64,000 nt of DNA, taken from the NCBI GenBank assembly GCA_016463765.1, contig JAEMQS010000001.1, positions 1 to 64,000 of the forward strand, written 5' to 3'. The translations under genes were made by a program, and so were the position numbers. This DNA is from Solirubrobacteraceae bacterium (GTDB lineage: Bacteria > Actinomycetota > Thermoleophilia > Solirubrobacterales > Solirubrobacteraceae). Under the pieces are notes generated by a model, which was given only the letters and a program-made list of their open reading frames with translations, was not told where the DNA came from and made no database searches. This document shows positions 50,995 through 58,897 of this stretch, piece after piece. The first letter of the stretch is position 1, and every line of letters begins with the position of its first letter.

Positions 50995-52465
50995 CGCCGA
51001 GTTCTGCGCGGGCGTCCGCCGCCCGCGCGCGGATCGCGTCCAGCTCGACGGGGTCGATCTTCGCCAGCGACCGCAGCGGCATCGCCATGCGGCGGTTGCC
51101 GTCCAGGCGCTCGCGGTGGCGGTCGACGAAGTCCCAGTACAGCGCGCTCAGCGGGCACGCGTCGGGCCCGGTGCGTTGCTTGGGGTCGTACCGGCAGTCG
51201 CCGCAGAACCGGCTCATGCGGTTGACGTAGTTGCCGCCCGCGGCGTACGGCTTCGTCGTCATCTGCCCGCCGTCGGCGTAGAGCGCCATGCCCGCGGCGT
51301 TCGGGGCCATGACCCACGCCGCGCCGTCGACGAACGCGCGGGCGAACCAGTCGACGGCCTGGCCGGGCTCGACGCCGGTCAACAGCAGCGTGTTGCCCAG
51401 CACCATGAGCCGCTCGATGTGGTGGGCATAGCCGCGCTCGCGGACGCCGTCGACGACGGAGTCCAGGCAGTTCCACCCGCTCGGCTCGCCGAGGAACGCG
51501 TCCGGCAGCGGCGCATGGGCGTCGAGCGCGTTCGCGCCGTCGAGCTGCCGCAGCCAGAAGACGCCGTGGACGTACTCGCGCCAGCCCAGGATCTGCCGGA
51601 TGAAGCCCTCGGCGGACTGGAGCGGGATGCCGCCGCCGCGGTACGCCGCCTCGGCGGCGCGGACGGCGTCGAGCGGGTCAAGCACGCCGAGGTTCAACGG
51701 CACGGACAGCAGGGAGTGAAAGAGCCAGGGCTCGCCCGGGACCATCGCGTCCTGCCAGGGGCCGAACTGCGGCAGGCGTTCCTCGACGAACGACCGCAGC
51801 GCGTGGTCGGCCTCCTCGGGGGTGACGGCGAACCGGCGCGGCGCGTCTTCGCCCCAGAGGCCCGGGGCGTCGGTCTCGAGGTCGCGGCGGACCTCGGCGT
51901 CGATGTCGTCCTCCTGCGGCTGCCAGGGCTCGGGTGGCCGCAGGTCGGCGGGCATGTCGCGCGGCGGGCGGCGGTTCTCCGGGTCGAAGTTCCACTGGCC
52001 GCCCTCGGGTCCGCCGTCGGCGTCGAGCAGGACCCCGAAGCGGCGGCGCTGCTCGCGGTAGAAGTCCTCCATCTTCAGCCGGCGGCGGCCGTCGGCCCAC
52101 GCGGCGAAGTCCTCAGAGGGCGTGAGGAACTGCGTGGACGGCACGAGGCGCGCACCCGCGCGCTCGAGGACCGCTCGCGCGCCGGGAGCGTTGGGCGACG
52201 CCGCGACGAGGGGCCCGCGCTCATCGGCGAGCGCGGCGGCCAGCGACGGCGCGGCACGGCGTTCGACGACCTCGACATCCCCGCCCGCGCGGAGCTCCTC
52301 TGCGAAGTGCCGCATCCCGGACAGCACGACGTGCGCGCGCTGGCGGTGCAGCCAGCGCCGCCGCAGCATCGGCAGCGACTCGACGAACAGCACGCGGTCG
52401 GCGCCGTCGAGCGCCGGGTGGTCGCGCAGCAGCTGGTCACCGAGGACGACGGCGGTGTGGCCCAC
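50969..52465 (-). CDS. Iron-sulfur bacterial cryptochrome/photolyase (FeS-BCP, PhrB-like)
   Basis: 498 aa. The N-terminal VVLGDQLLRDHPALDGADRVLFVES is the Rossmann part of the prokaryotic (6-4) photolyase family. The helical FAD domain has EGFIRQILGWREYVHGVFWL and MVLGNTLLLTGVEPGQAVDWF. Four Cys match the [4Fe-4S] ligands: GWNCLDS, then FCGDCRYDPKQRTGPDACPLS, whose spacing C-x2-C-x12-C is that of Agrobacterium PhrB. Expected role is light-driven repair of (6-4) lesions or blue-light sensing. A second, class I photolyase lies 3.3 kb upstream. Confidence 0.92.
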   Translation of the reverse strand: MGHTAVVLGDQLLRDHPALDGADRVLFVESLPMLRRRWLHRQRAHVVLSGMRHFAEELRAGGDVEVVERRAAPSLAAALADERGPLVAASPNAPGARAVLERAGARLVPSTQFLTPSEDFAAWADGRRRLKMEDFYREQRRRFGVLLDADGGPEGGQWNFDPENRRPPRDMPADLRPPEPWQPQEDDIDAEVRRDLETDAPGLWGEDAPRRFAVTPEEADHALRSFVEERLPQFGPWQDAMVPGEPWLFHSLLSVPLNLGVLDPLDAVRAAEAAYRGGGIPLQSAEGFIRQILGWREYVHGVFWLRQLDGANALDAHAPLPDAFLGEPSGWNCLDSVVDGVRERGYAHHIERLMVLGNTLLLTGVEPGQAVDWFARAFVDGAAWVMAPNAAGMALYADGGQMTTKPYAAGGNYVNRMSRFCGDCRYDPKQRTGPDACPLSALYWDFVDRHRERLDGNRRMAMPLRSLAKIDPVELDAIRARAADARAELGVSSPASSP

Positions 52466-52482
52466 GCACGGGGTACGGGGCG

Positions 52483-52534
52483 CGCCGAACGGCAGATCGA
52501 CGGTGCTATGGCGACGTGGATCTGCCGGTCGGCG
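52483..52534. repeat. Dispersed hairpin repeat, copy 1 (overlaps P450 3' end)
   Basis: Imperfect inverted repeat CGCCGAACGGCAGATCGACG...CGACGTGGATCTGCCGGTCGGCG with about 23-nt arms. It shares CGGCAGATCGACG, GCTATGGCGACGTGGATCTGCCG and TCGGCG with the copy at 54668. On the minus strand it encodes the last residues GRSTSP of the P450 plus its stop. Confidence 0.75.
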
Positions 52535-53957
52535 CGTTGACGGCGAAGCGCAGTCCGCCGCGGGGCCCCAGCGTGGGCGTGGTGGTGATGCGCGGGGCGT
52601 CGCCCGGGTCGGGATCCAGGTCGACGCGGCGCAGGAGCACCGCGGCGAGCGCCCGCAACCCGTACTGGCCGAAGCGCTTGCCCAGGCACATCCGCGAGCC
52701 GCCGCCGAACGGGACGTACGCGCCCTTCGGCAGCGCCTTCGCGCGCTCGGGCAGGAAGCGGGCGGGCTCGAACGCCAGCGGGTCGGGGAAGAGGTCGGGC
52801 AGGTGGTGCGTGGCCCAGGAGCAGTAGTGCACGGCGATGCCGGCGGGGACCTTCACCCCGGAGATCTCGGTGTCGCGGACCGTGCGGCGCGGGCCGACCC
52901 AGGCGGCCGGATAGCGGCGCAGCGTCTCGTCCAGCGTCCGCTCGAGCACCGGGAGCGTGGTGCCGTCGAGCTCGCCTGCGCGCGGGTCGCGGTCGCCGAG
53001 GACCTCGGCGAGCTCCGTGCGCACCGCCGCGCGTGCCGCCGGGGTGCGGCCGAGCTCGTACATCATGAACGTCAGCGTCGCGGTCGTCGTGTCGTGGCCG
53101 GCGAAGAGCAGCGTCACGAGCTGGTCGCGGACGAGCTGCTCGTCGAGCGGCTGCCCGTCGGCGTCGGTGGCGCCGAGCAGCAGGCCGAGCACGCCGGGCG
53201 CGTCGGCCCCCTGCGCGCGGTGGTCGTCGATCAGCGCGCGGACGAGGGCGTCCAGCTCGCCGCACGCGCGCTGTGCGGTCGCGTACGGGGTCCGCGGCCC
53301 GCGCAGCAGCTGCACGACGAACGGGTGGCCGTACAGGCCGAGCGCGCGCTCGAAGGCGTCGGCGAGTGCGGGCGCGCGGCTGTCGCCCTCGCGCAGCCCG
53401 AGAAGGCCGCGCAGCGCGATGCGCAGCGCGAGCTCGCGGGTCCAGGCGTAGAGGTCGATCTCGGCGCCCGGCTCGAGCCGTTCGGCGGCACGCACCCCCT
53501 CGGAGACCATGATGTCCGCGACGGCCTCGACCTGCTCGCGGTGAAACGCGGGGAGCATGAGCCGCCGCAGCTGGTGATGCAGCTGGCCGTCGATGTTCAG
53601 CATGCCGTCGCCCAGGACCGGGTGCAGGTCCCCGAAGCGGCTCTCGCGCCACTGGTACGCGTCGGCGTCGCTGACGAGGATCTGGTGGTTCTCGGGCGCG
53701 CCGATGGCCCACACGACGGGCTCGTGCACCGTGCGGATCGTGAAGACGGGACCGAACCGGCGGCGATGGTCGAGCAACAGCCGCAGCGGGTCGGCCAGCG
53801 TGGCGTAGGTGTTGCGCCAGCTCGGGCCGCGGCTGCCCGCCGGCAACGGCACGCCGGTCCGACGCGCACGACGCTCGGCGCGCAGGACCGCCACCGCCTG
53901 CGGGACCAGGCGCTCGTCGAACGGCGGGGGCGGCGGGGCGGTGATCGGCGTGCTCAT
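52506..53957 (-). CDS. Cytochrome P450
   Basis: 483 aa. The oxygen-activating I-helix is LLFAGHDTTTATL, the ExxR is in LDETLRRYP, and the heme-ligand loop is FGGGSRMCLGKRFG with the axial Cys. The N-terminus has no membrane anchor, so it is probably a soluble bacterial P450; the substrate is unknown. Start ATG 53957 (MSTPITAPPPPPFDE) has GAGGAG ten bases upstream; the ORF-track start runs into the operators. It is divergent from a TetR gene, with two palindromic operators between. The C-terminal tail TGRSTSP comes from a hairpin repeat. Confidence 0.95.
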   Translation of the reverse strand: MSTPITAPPPPPFDERLVPQAVAVLRAERRARRTGVPLPAGSRGPSWRNTYATLADPLRLLLDHRRRFGPVFTIRTVHEPVVWAIGAPENHQILVSDADAYQWRESRFGDLHPVLGDGMLNIDGQLHHQLRRLMLPAFHREQVEAVADIMVSEGVRAAERLEPGAEIDLYAWTRELALRIALRGLLGLREGDSRAPALADAFERALGLYGHPFVVQLLRGPRTPYATAQRACGELDALVRALIDDHRAQGADAPGVLGLLLGATDADGQPLDEQLVRDQLVTLLFAGHDTTTATLTFMMYELGRTPAARAAVRTELAEVLGDRDPRAGELDGTTLPVLERTLDETLRRYPAAWVGPRRTVRDTEISGVKVPAGIAVHYCSWATHHLPDLFPDPLAFEPARFLPERAKALPKGAYVPFGGGSRMCLGKRFGQYGLRALAAVLLRRVDLDPDPGDAPRITTTPTLGPRGGLRFAVNAPTGRSTSP

Positions 53958-53977
53958 GCGGGGCGTGCTCCTCGTCC

Positions 53978-53995
53978 TGACAGGACGTCCTGTCA
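53978..53995. promoter_or_regulatory. Operator 1: perfect 18-bp palindrome TGACAGGACGTCCTGTCA
   Basis: A perfect palindrome lies 21 bp upstream of the P450 ATG. The same half-site TGACAGG recurs at 54020. It is a likely binding site of the divergent TetR protein. Confidence 0.75.
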
Positions 53996-54019
53996 ACTTG
54001 CGGGGCACAGTGTTCAACC

Positions 54020-54037
54020 TGACAGGGGTTCCTGTCA
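54020..54037. promoter_or_regulatory. Operator 2: TGACAGG-ggtt-CCTGTCA
   Basis: Seven-base arms identical to operator 1, ending 10 bp before the TetR GTG. The two centres are 42 bp apart, about four helical turns, so both dimers would lie on the same face of the DNA. Confidence 0.75.
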
Positions 54038-54047
54038 AGATGTCGCC

Positions 54048-54662
54048 GTGGCCACCGCCTCCCCCGACCGCCGCTTCCGCGGGCAGACCACCGCCGAGCG
54101 CGCGGCCGAACGCCGGTCCCGCCTGCTCGACGCCGCGCTCGACCTCATCGGCACCGAGGGCTGGGCGGCCGCGACCATGACCGAGATCTGCCGCCGCGCG
54201 GGACTGACCGAGCGGTACTTCTACGAGTCGTTCCGCGACCGCGACGCGCTGTACGTCGCACTCATCGACACCGTGGCCGACGAGACCCGCGACGCGGTGC
54301 TGGCCGCCCTGGAGCGAGCCGACGACGACCCGCGCGCCCGGATGCGCGCCGCGGCGTCCGCGCTGGTCGGCGTCATCGTGGCCGACCCGCGCAAGGGCCG
54401 GGTCGCGCTGCTCGAGGGGCTGGGCAGCGACGCGCTGCAGACCCGCCGCCGCGAGCTGCTCGGCGGCTTCGCGCAGCTCCTGCGCGACCAGGCACGCGCG
54501 TTCTACGGTGACCGCGCGCCGCGCGGGCTGCGGGCGCAGGTGTCGTCGATCGCGCTCGTAGGCGCGCTGGGCGAGGTGATCGGCCGCCGGCTGGACGGCA
54601 CGCTGGAGATCTCCGACCGCCGGCTCGTCGACGAGCTGACCGAGCTCGCGCTCACCCTCTGA
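54048..54662 (+). CDS. TetR family regulator, probable repressor of the P450 gene and itself
   Basis: 204 aa. The HTH is AATMTEICRRAGLTERYFYESFRDRDALYVALIDTV. The helical C-terminal domain (RMRAAASALVGVIVADPRKGRVALLEGLGSD) is of a type often seen beside P450s. The ORF track buries it in an 846-aa shadow; the true start is GTG 54048 (VATASPDRRFRGQTTAERAAERRSRLL). Two matching palindromes separate it from the divergent P450, so autoregulation and P450 repression are likely. Confidence 0.9.
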   Translation: MATASPDRRFRGQTTAERAAERRSRLLDAALDLIGTEGWAAATMTEICRRAGLTERYFYESFRDRDALYVALIDTVADETRDAVLAALERADDDPRARMRAAASALVGVIVADPRKGRVALLEGLGSDALQTRRRELLGGFAQLLRDQARAFYGDRAPRGLRAQVSSIALVGALGEVIGRRLDGTLEISDRRLVDELTELALTL

Positions 54663-54667
54663 CGACC

Positions 54668-54716
54668 TGACCGGCAGATCGACGTCGCTATGGCGACGTG
54701 GATCTGCCGTTCGGCG
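54668..54716. repeat. Dispersed hairpin repeat, copy 2 (overlaps membrane-protein 3' end)
   Basis: GGCAGATCGACGTCGC-tatg-GCGACGTGGATCTGCC pairs over 16 positions with one mismatch, a very stable hairpin. It lies between the convergent TetR and membrane-protein stops. It encodes the membrane protein's last residues GRSTSP, as copy 1 does for the P450. Confidence 0.78.
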
Positions 54717-55764
54717 TGGTGGGGGCCGCGGCGCGCAGCGCGAGGTACCGCGCGCGCAGCCGGAACGTGTCGCGCATCGAGCCGACGGCCTCCTCGAGGA
54801 ACTCCTCGCGATACGTGCTGTCGGTCAGCACCGCGATCGCGTAGTACAGCCCGCTGAACGCCCCGAGCGCGCCCGAGACGCGCAGCAGCTCCACGCTGAC
54901 CGGCGTGCCCGCGATCTCGTCGGGCGCCGTACCGATCCACGACTCCACGACCTCGGGTTGCACCGCGAGGGCGCCGAACGCCACGAAGAAGGCGGCGAGC
55001 AGCACCGCGACGGTGAGCGCCTGCAGACCCTGCGCGATGACGAGCACGAGCCCGACGTTCACGAGCTGGCGCGCGCGCAGCGGCGGGCCCTCCCCGACCT
55101 GCCGTTCGATCTCCCGGACCTCCTTCGGGACCCGCGCGACGATGAAGACCACACCGACCACGATGAAGAGCACCGCGACCTCGACCACCTGGACGTCGGA
55201 CAGCGAGGAGAAGACCTGCCACATCTCCGTGTTGATGAACAGGACGATCGTGAACACCAGCAGCAGCGGCACCGCCCGCGCCAGGAGAGTGAACGACGTG
55301 GCGAGCTGGTCGAGCAGCCGCCGCCCGCTCCACACCACGATCCACAGGACGCCGTAGCCGACCACCGCCCAGATGACGCCGAGCAGCAGCAGGTTCCCGC
55401 CCGCCGTCACCACCGCGCTGCGCCACTGGCCGCCGAACAGCAGCGGCAGCAGCGCAGGAACGAGGACGAAGAGGGTCAGCTCGGTCGGCCCCACCCGCGC
55501 CGGCAGGCTCAGCGCCGGCCGGCCACCGCGCCGGTTGACCATCGCCAGCGCCGCGAACAGGATCGCGATGCCGCCGAGGACCGCCAGGACGTTCGCCCAC
55601 CACGGCCACGTGAGGTCGATCGCGCCGAACGCCTGCCCGACGAAGACCAGCCCGAGCAGCGGCGCCGCCCGGGTGAAGATGTCCTCGTACGCGGAGTAGT
55701 CCTCGATGAGCAGCGGCAGGCCAGCGCGGCGCAGGCCGCGCTCACATGCCCGCAGGTCGTCCAT
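54688..55764 (-). CDS. Uncharacterised polytopic membrane protein
   Basis: 358 aa with about eight hydrophobic segments, for example ANVLAVLGGIAILFAALAMV, LTLFVLVPALLPLLF, NLLLLGVIWAVVGYGVLWIVVW and VAVLFIVVGVVFIVARV. A cytoplasmic loop VPKEVREIERQVGEGPPLRARQLVNVG lies in the middle. I do not recognise a family or any catalytic motif. The final GRSTSP is repeat-derived. It runs on the same strand as the upstream class I photolyase, 36 bp away, so the two may be co-transcribed. Confidence 0.75.
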   Translation of the reverse strand: MDDLRACERGLRRAGLPLLIEDYSAYEDIFTRAAPLLGLVFVGQAFGAIDLTWPWWANVLAVLGGIAILFAALAMVNRRGGRPALSLPARVGPTELTLFVLVPALLPLLFGGQWRSAVVTAGGNLLLLGVIWAVVGYGVLWIVVWSGRRLLDQLATSFTLLARAVPLLLVFTIVLFINTEMWQVFSSLSDVQVVEVAVLFIVVGVVFIVARVPKEVREIERQVGEGPPLRARQLVNVGLVLVIAQGLQALTVAVLLAAFFVAFGALAVQPEVVESWIGTAPDEIAGTPVSVELLRVSGALGAFSGLYYAIAVLTDSTYREEFLEEAVGSMRDTFRLRARYLALRAAAPTTPNGRSTSP

Positions 55765-55800
55765 GCGCCCACCCTGACGGGGCAGGCGGATGGTCTGACG

Positions 55801-57216
55801 CTACGCCACCCCGGCGGACGCCTCGCGGTAGCGGTCCATCGCGCGCTTGCGCTCGTCGGCGTGGTCGACGATCGGCGCCGGGTAGTCCAGCCCGATCGCG
55901 CAGCGGGCGTCGCGCTGCTCGGCCTCGGTCATCGTCCACGGCTCGGCCAGCCGGTTGTCCGGGACGGCGGCGAGCTCGGGGACCCAGCGGCGCACGTACG
56001 CGCCGTCGGGGTCGAACTTCCGCTGCTGGAGGATCGGGTTGAAGATGCGCCGGAAGTAGGGCGCGGGGTCGACGCCCGTGGACGCGATCCACTGCCAGTT
56101 GCCGTTGTTCTGCGCCGGCTCGCCGTCGAGCAGGAGCGCCGCGAAGTGCTGTTCGCCCGCGCGCCAGTCGAGGTGCAGATCCTTCGTCAGGAACGACCCG
56201 ACCACCATGCGTGCCCGGTTGTGCATCCACCCCGTCGCGGCGAGCTGGCGCATCCCGGCGTCGACGATGGGGAACCCGGTCTCGCCGCGCTTCCAGGCGT
56301 CGAGCGCGTCGGCGTCCTCGTGCCAGGACAGCGACCGGAACTTCGGCTGGAACTCGCGCCTGACGTTCTCCGGGTGCTCGAGCAGGACCGACGCGTAGAA
56401 GTCGCGCCATGCCAGCTGGCGGACCCAGGCGTCGGCGCCGGGCGTGCCGCGGCGGCGCGCGCGCAGCTCGCACTCGCGCGCCGACAGGCAGCCCCACCGC
56501 AGGTACGGCGACAGCACCGAGGTGCCACCGGCGAGGGTGTCGTGCCGGTCGCCGTAGCGGTCGACCGGCCCGTCGAGCCAGCGCGTGAGCGCCTCGCGTC
56601 CCGCCGCTTCGCCGGGCTCGCAGACCGGGGCGCCGAGGGTCCCGCCGGGGGCGCGCACGCCGCCGGGCAGCTCGCCGCGGTCCAGGCCGCGCGGAAGCGG
56701 CGCCATCGCGCGCGGCGCGCCGTAGATGTCGCGTGCGGCCAGCCGCTCCCAGGCCTTCCAGTACGGCGTGAAGACCGTGTACATCTCGCCGTCGTCCTTG
56801 CGGACCTTCGACACGTCACGCGCGTACGTCCCGGTGTTCGGGACCGCCCGCACGCCGCGCTCCTGCAGCGCGGCGGTCACCGCCCGGTCACGGCGCAGCG
56901 CGTACGGAGACACGTCGCTCGTCCAGAAGACCGCCCCCGCACCGGTCTGCTCGGCGAGCTTCGCCAGCTCGTGCTCGGGGGCGCCGCGACGCAGCACCAG
57001 GCCGCAGCCGCGCGCGTGGAGCTCCTGGTCCAGCGCCCGCAGGCAGCCGAACAGGAACTGCGCGCGCGGTGACGACGCATACCGGCCGTGCAGCAGCGCG
57101 TCGTCGAGGATGAAGACCGGGATGACCACGTCGAACTCCGCGCGGGCCCGGTGCAGGGCGGGGTTGTCGTGCAGCCGCAGGTCGCGGCGCATCCAAAGCA
57201 GGCACGTGGACGGCAT
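55801..57216 (-). CDS. phrB: Class I deoxyribodipyrimidine (CPD) photolyase
   Basis: 471 aa. N-terminal antenna domain LLWMRRDLRLHDNPAL. FAD/DNA domain: GTSVLSPYLRWGCLSARE, RQLAWRDFYASVL, GFPIVDAGMRQLAATGWMHNRARMVVGSFLTKDLHLDWRAGEQHFAALLLDGEPAQNNGNWQW and DPAPYFRRIFNPILQQRKFDPDGAYVRRWVPEL. These are diagnostic of CPD photolyases. It splits cyclobutane dimers using blue light. It is divergent from the LON-domain gene, 41 bp apart. Confidence 0.96.
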   Translation of the reverse strand: MPSTCLLWMRRDLRLHDNPALHRARAEFDVVIPVFILDDALLHGRYASSPRAQFLFGCLRALDQELHARGCGLVLRRGAPEHELAKLAEQTGAGAVFWTSDVSPYALRRDRAVTAALQERGVRAVPNTGTYARDVSKVRKDDGEMYTVFTPYWKAWERLAARDIYGAPRAMAPLPRGLDRGELPGGVRAPGGTLGAPVCEPGEAAGREALTRWLDGPVDRYGDRHDTLAGGTSVLSPYLRWGCLSARECELRARRRGTPGADAWVRQLAWRDFYASVLLEHPENVRREFQPKFRSLSWHEDADALDAWKRGETGFPIVDAGMRQLAATGWMHNRARMVVGSFLTKDLHLDWRAGEQHFAALLLDGEPAQNNGNWQWIASTGVDPAPYFRRIFNPILQQRKFDPDGAYVRRWVPELAAVPDNRLAEPWTMTEAEQRDARCAIGLDYPAPIVDHADERKRAMDRYREASAGVA

Positions 57217-57243
57217 GCCAGGAGTACGGAGCAGCCCGCGCCA

Positions 57244-57249
57244 TAGACT
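57244..57249 (+). promoter_or_regulatory. -10 box (TAGACT) for the LON-domain gene
   Basis: TAGACT is followed by 8 nt and the ATG at 57258, with no ribosome-binding site. Confidence 0.5.
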
Positions 57250-57257
57250 GACGCGAG

Positions 57258-57884
57258 ATGGCCGATCGCCTTGTTCGTGACTTTCCCCTGTTCCCGCTGG
57301 GACTCGTCGCGCTCCCCCACGAGCAGGTTCCCCTGCACATCTTCGAGACGCGCTACCGGACGATGATCACCGAGTGCCTGGAGCGAGGCAGCGAGTTCGG
57401 CATCGTCTGGATGGACGACGAAGAGCTGCGCGACGTCGGGTGCGCGTGCCGCATCGAGGAGGTCCTCGAGCAGATGGAGGACGGCCGGATGAACATCCTC
57501 GTGCGCGGGACGCAGCCGTTCCGCATCGTGGCCCGGCAGGACGACTTCCCGTACCCGGCGGGCACCGTCGAGCTGCTGTCCTCCTCCGACGAGGACCCGG
57601 ACATCGAGGCGACCGAGCGTGCCCAGGAGGCCTACGCGGAGCTCGTCCGCCAGGCCACCGAGGACGACCCGGACCCCGAGCGCATCGAGGGGATGGACGC
57701 CTACGGCATGGCGGCGACCGTCGACTTCGGCCTGGAGGCCAAGCAGGGCCTGCTGGAGCTGCGCAGCGAGAACGCCCGGCTGAAGCTCATCACCCGGCTG
57801 TTCCTCGCGGCCACGAAGCGCCTGGACTTCATCGAGCGGGCCCAGGCGCGGGCTCGGTCGAACGGGAAGGTCCGCTTCGGCTAG
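57258..57884 (+). CDS. Stand-alone LON N-terminal (substrate-binding) domain protein
   Basis: 208 aa. It begins FPLFPLGLVALPHEQVPLHIFETRYRTMITECL, the signature of the Lon N-terminal domain, with FGIVWMDD and ILVRGTQPFRIV following. A helical C-terminal half ends in a basic tail. No ATPase or protease domain follows. Free-standing LON-domain proteins of this length are common in actinobacteria, but their role is not established. The last 56 bp overlap the convergent DMT transporter gene. Confidence 0.88.
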   Translation: MADRLVRDFPLFPLGLVALPHEQVPLHIFETRYRTMITECLERGSEFGIVWMDDEELRDVGCACRIEEVLEQMEDGRMNILVRGTQPFRIVARQDDFPYPAGTVELLSSSDEDPDIEATERAQEAYAELVRQATEDDPDPERIEGMDAYGMAATVDFGLEAKQGLLELRSENARLKLITRLFLAATKRLDFIERAQARARSNGKVRFG

Positions 57885-58731
57885 AGGCGGCGAGGTAGGA
57901 GCCGGCGACGATGAGGATCATGCCGCCCACCGCGCCCGCGGTGATCGGTTCGTCGAGGAGCAGCGCGCCGTACATGACGGCGAACACCGGCGCGATGTAC
58001 GTGACGAGGCTCGTGGTGGCCATCCCGACGTCGGCGATCAGCGCGTAGAACAGGACGAACGCGACGCCCGTGCCCCCCATGCCGAGGACGATCATCGAGG
58101 CGACCGTGTCCAGGCCGGGGGTGTGGTCGGGCATCGTCGCGAGCGCCAGCGGCAGCGTCACGGCGGCGCTGACGAGCATCGTCCCCGAGGCGGTCGCGGC
58201 CGCGGGGACATCGGCGAGCTTCGCGCGCAGGAAGAACCCGCCGATCGCGTAGCCCAGGCTGGCGAGGACGACCATGAGCCCGCCGATCACCGCGGCGGAG
58301 TCGCTCTGGAGGTCGAGGCCGAAGAGCAGCACGATCCCCGCCATCCCGGCGAGCAGGCCGACGAGCCCCCAGCCGCGGGTCACCTGCGTGCGGTCCAACC
58401 GCAGAGCGAGGAGCGCGGTGAAGAGCGGCACGGACGCCACCAGAATCCCCGTCAGGCCTGACGCGATCTCCCGCTCGCCCGCGGCGATGAGCACGAACGG
58501 CACCGCCACCTGGACGAGCGCCAGCGTCACGACCGCGCCCCATCGGCCGCGCAGCGCGCCGAGCTGCCCGCGGTGGGCCGCGAGCGGGACGAGCACCAGG
58601 GCCCCCAGCGCACACCGCCCGCACACCACCCACCCGACCGACAGGTCCTCGAGCGCGACCTTGATGAAGAGGTAGGACGACCCCCAGATCGCCGCCACGA
58701 TCAGCAGGGTGCCCCACGAGCGGCGGGACAT
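57829..58731 (-). CDS. EamA/DMT-superfamily transporter
   Basis: 300 aa with ten hydrophobic segments in two EamA repeats: [23 protein letters not shown] begins the first and [19 protein letters not shown] the second. [39 protein letters not shown] is typical of the family. Substrate is unknown; metabolite or amino-acid export is usual. I start at ATG 58731 ([10 protein letters not shown]) with a TAGACT box 8 nt upstream. The C-terminal tail [15 protein letters not shown] lies in the overlap with the LON gene. Confidence 0.9.
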   Translation of the reverse strand: MSRRSWGTLLIVAAIWGSSYLFIKVALEDLSVGWVVCGRCALGALVLVPLAAHRGQLGALRGRWGAVVTLALVQVAVPFVLIAAGEREIASGLTGILVASVPLFTALLALRLDRTQVTRGWGLVGLLAGMAGIVLLFGLDLQSDSAAVIGGLMVVLASLGYAIGGFFLRAKLADVPAAATASGTMLVSAAVTLPLALATMPDHTPGLDTVASMIVLGMGGTGVAFVLFYALIADVGMATTSLVTYIAPVFAVMYGALLLDEPITAGAVGGMILIVAGSYLAASSRSGPSRSTEPAPGPAR

Positions 58732-58739
58732 GACCGACG

Positions 58740-58745
58740 AGTCTA
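58740..58745 (-). promoter_or_regulatory. -10 box (TAGACT) for the DMT transporter gene
   Basis: TAGACT ends 8 nt before ATG 58731. The same hexamer and spacing occur before the LON-domain gene at 57258. Confidence 0.5.
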
Positions 58746-58897
58746 GGTTCGCGGCGCGGGGTTCGAGCCCCGTACCGGAACCGGTGAGGCACATCGTCGA
58801 CCGGTGTCAAGCGGTGACGCGCCAGCGCCGATCAGAGACGGCGAAGCGCGTGGTCTGTACAGCGCGTCTAGAACCCTTCCACCAGGAGCACCACCCG

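Noticed and set aside
52122-54662. 846-aa plus-strand ORF ending in the TetR sequence
   Set aside because: Only the last 204 codons are a real gene (TetR). The rest is antisense to the photolyase and P450.
58756-58780. GGGGTTCGAGCCCCG, resembling a tRNA T-arm
   Set aside because: The loop is one base short for a canonical T-arm, and no acceptor, D or anticodon arm can be built upstream or downstream.
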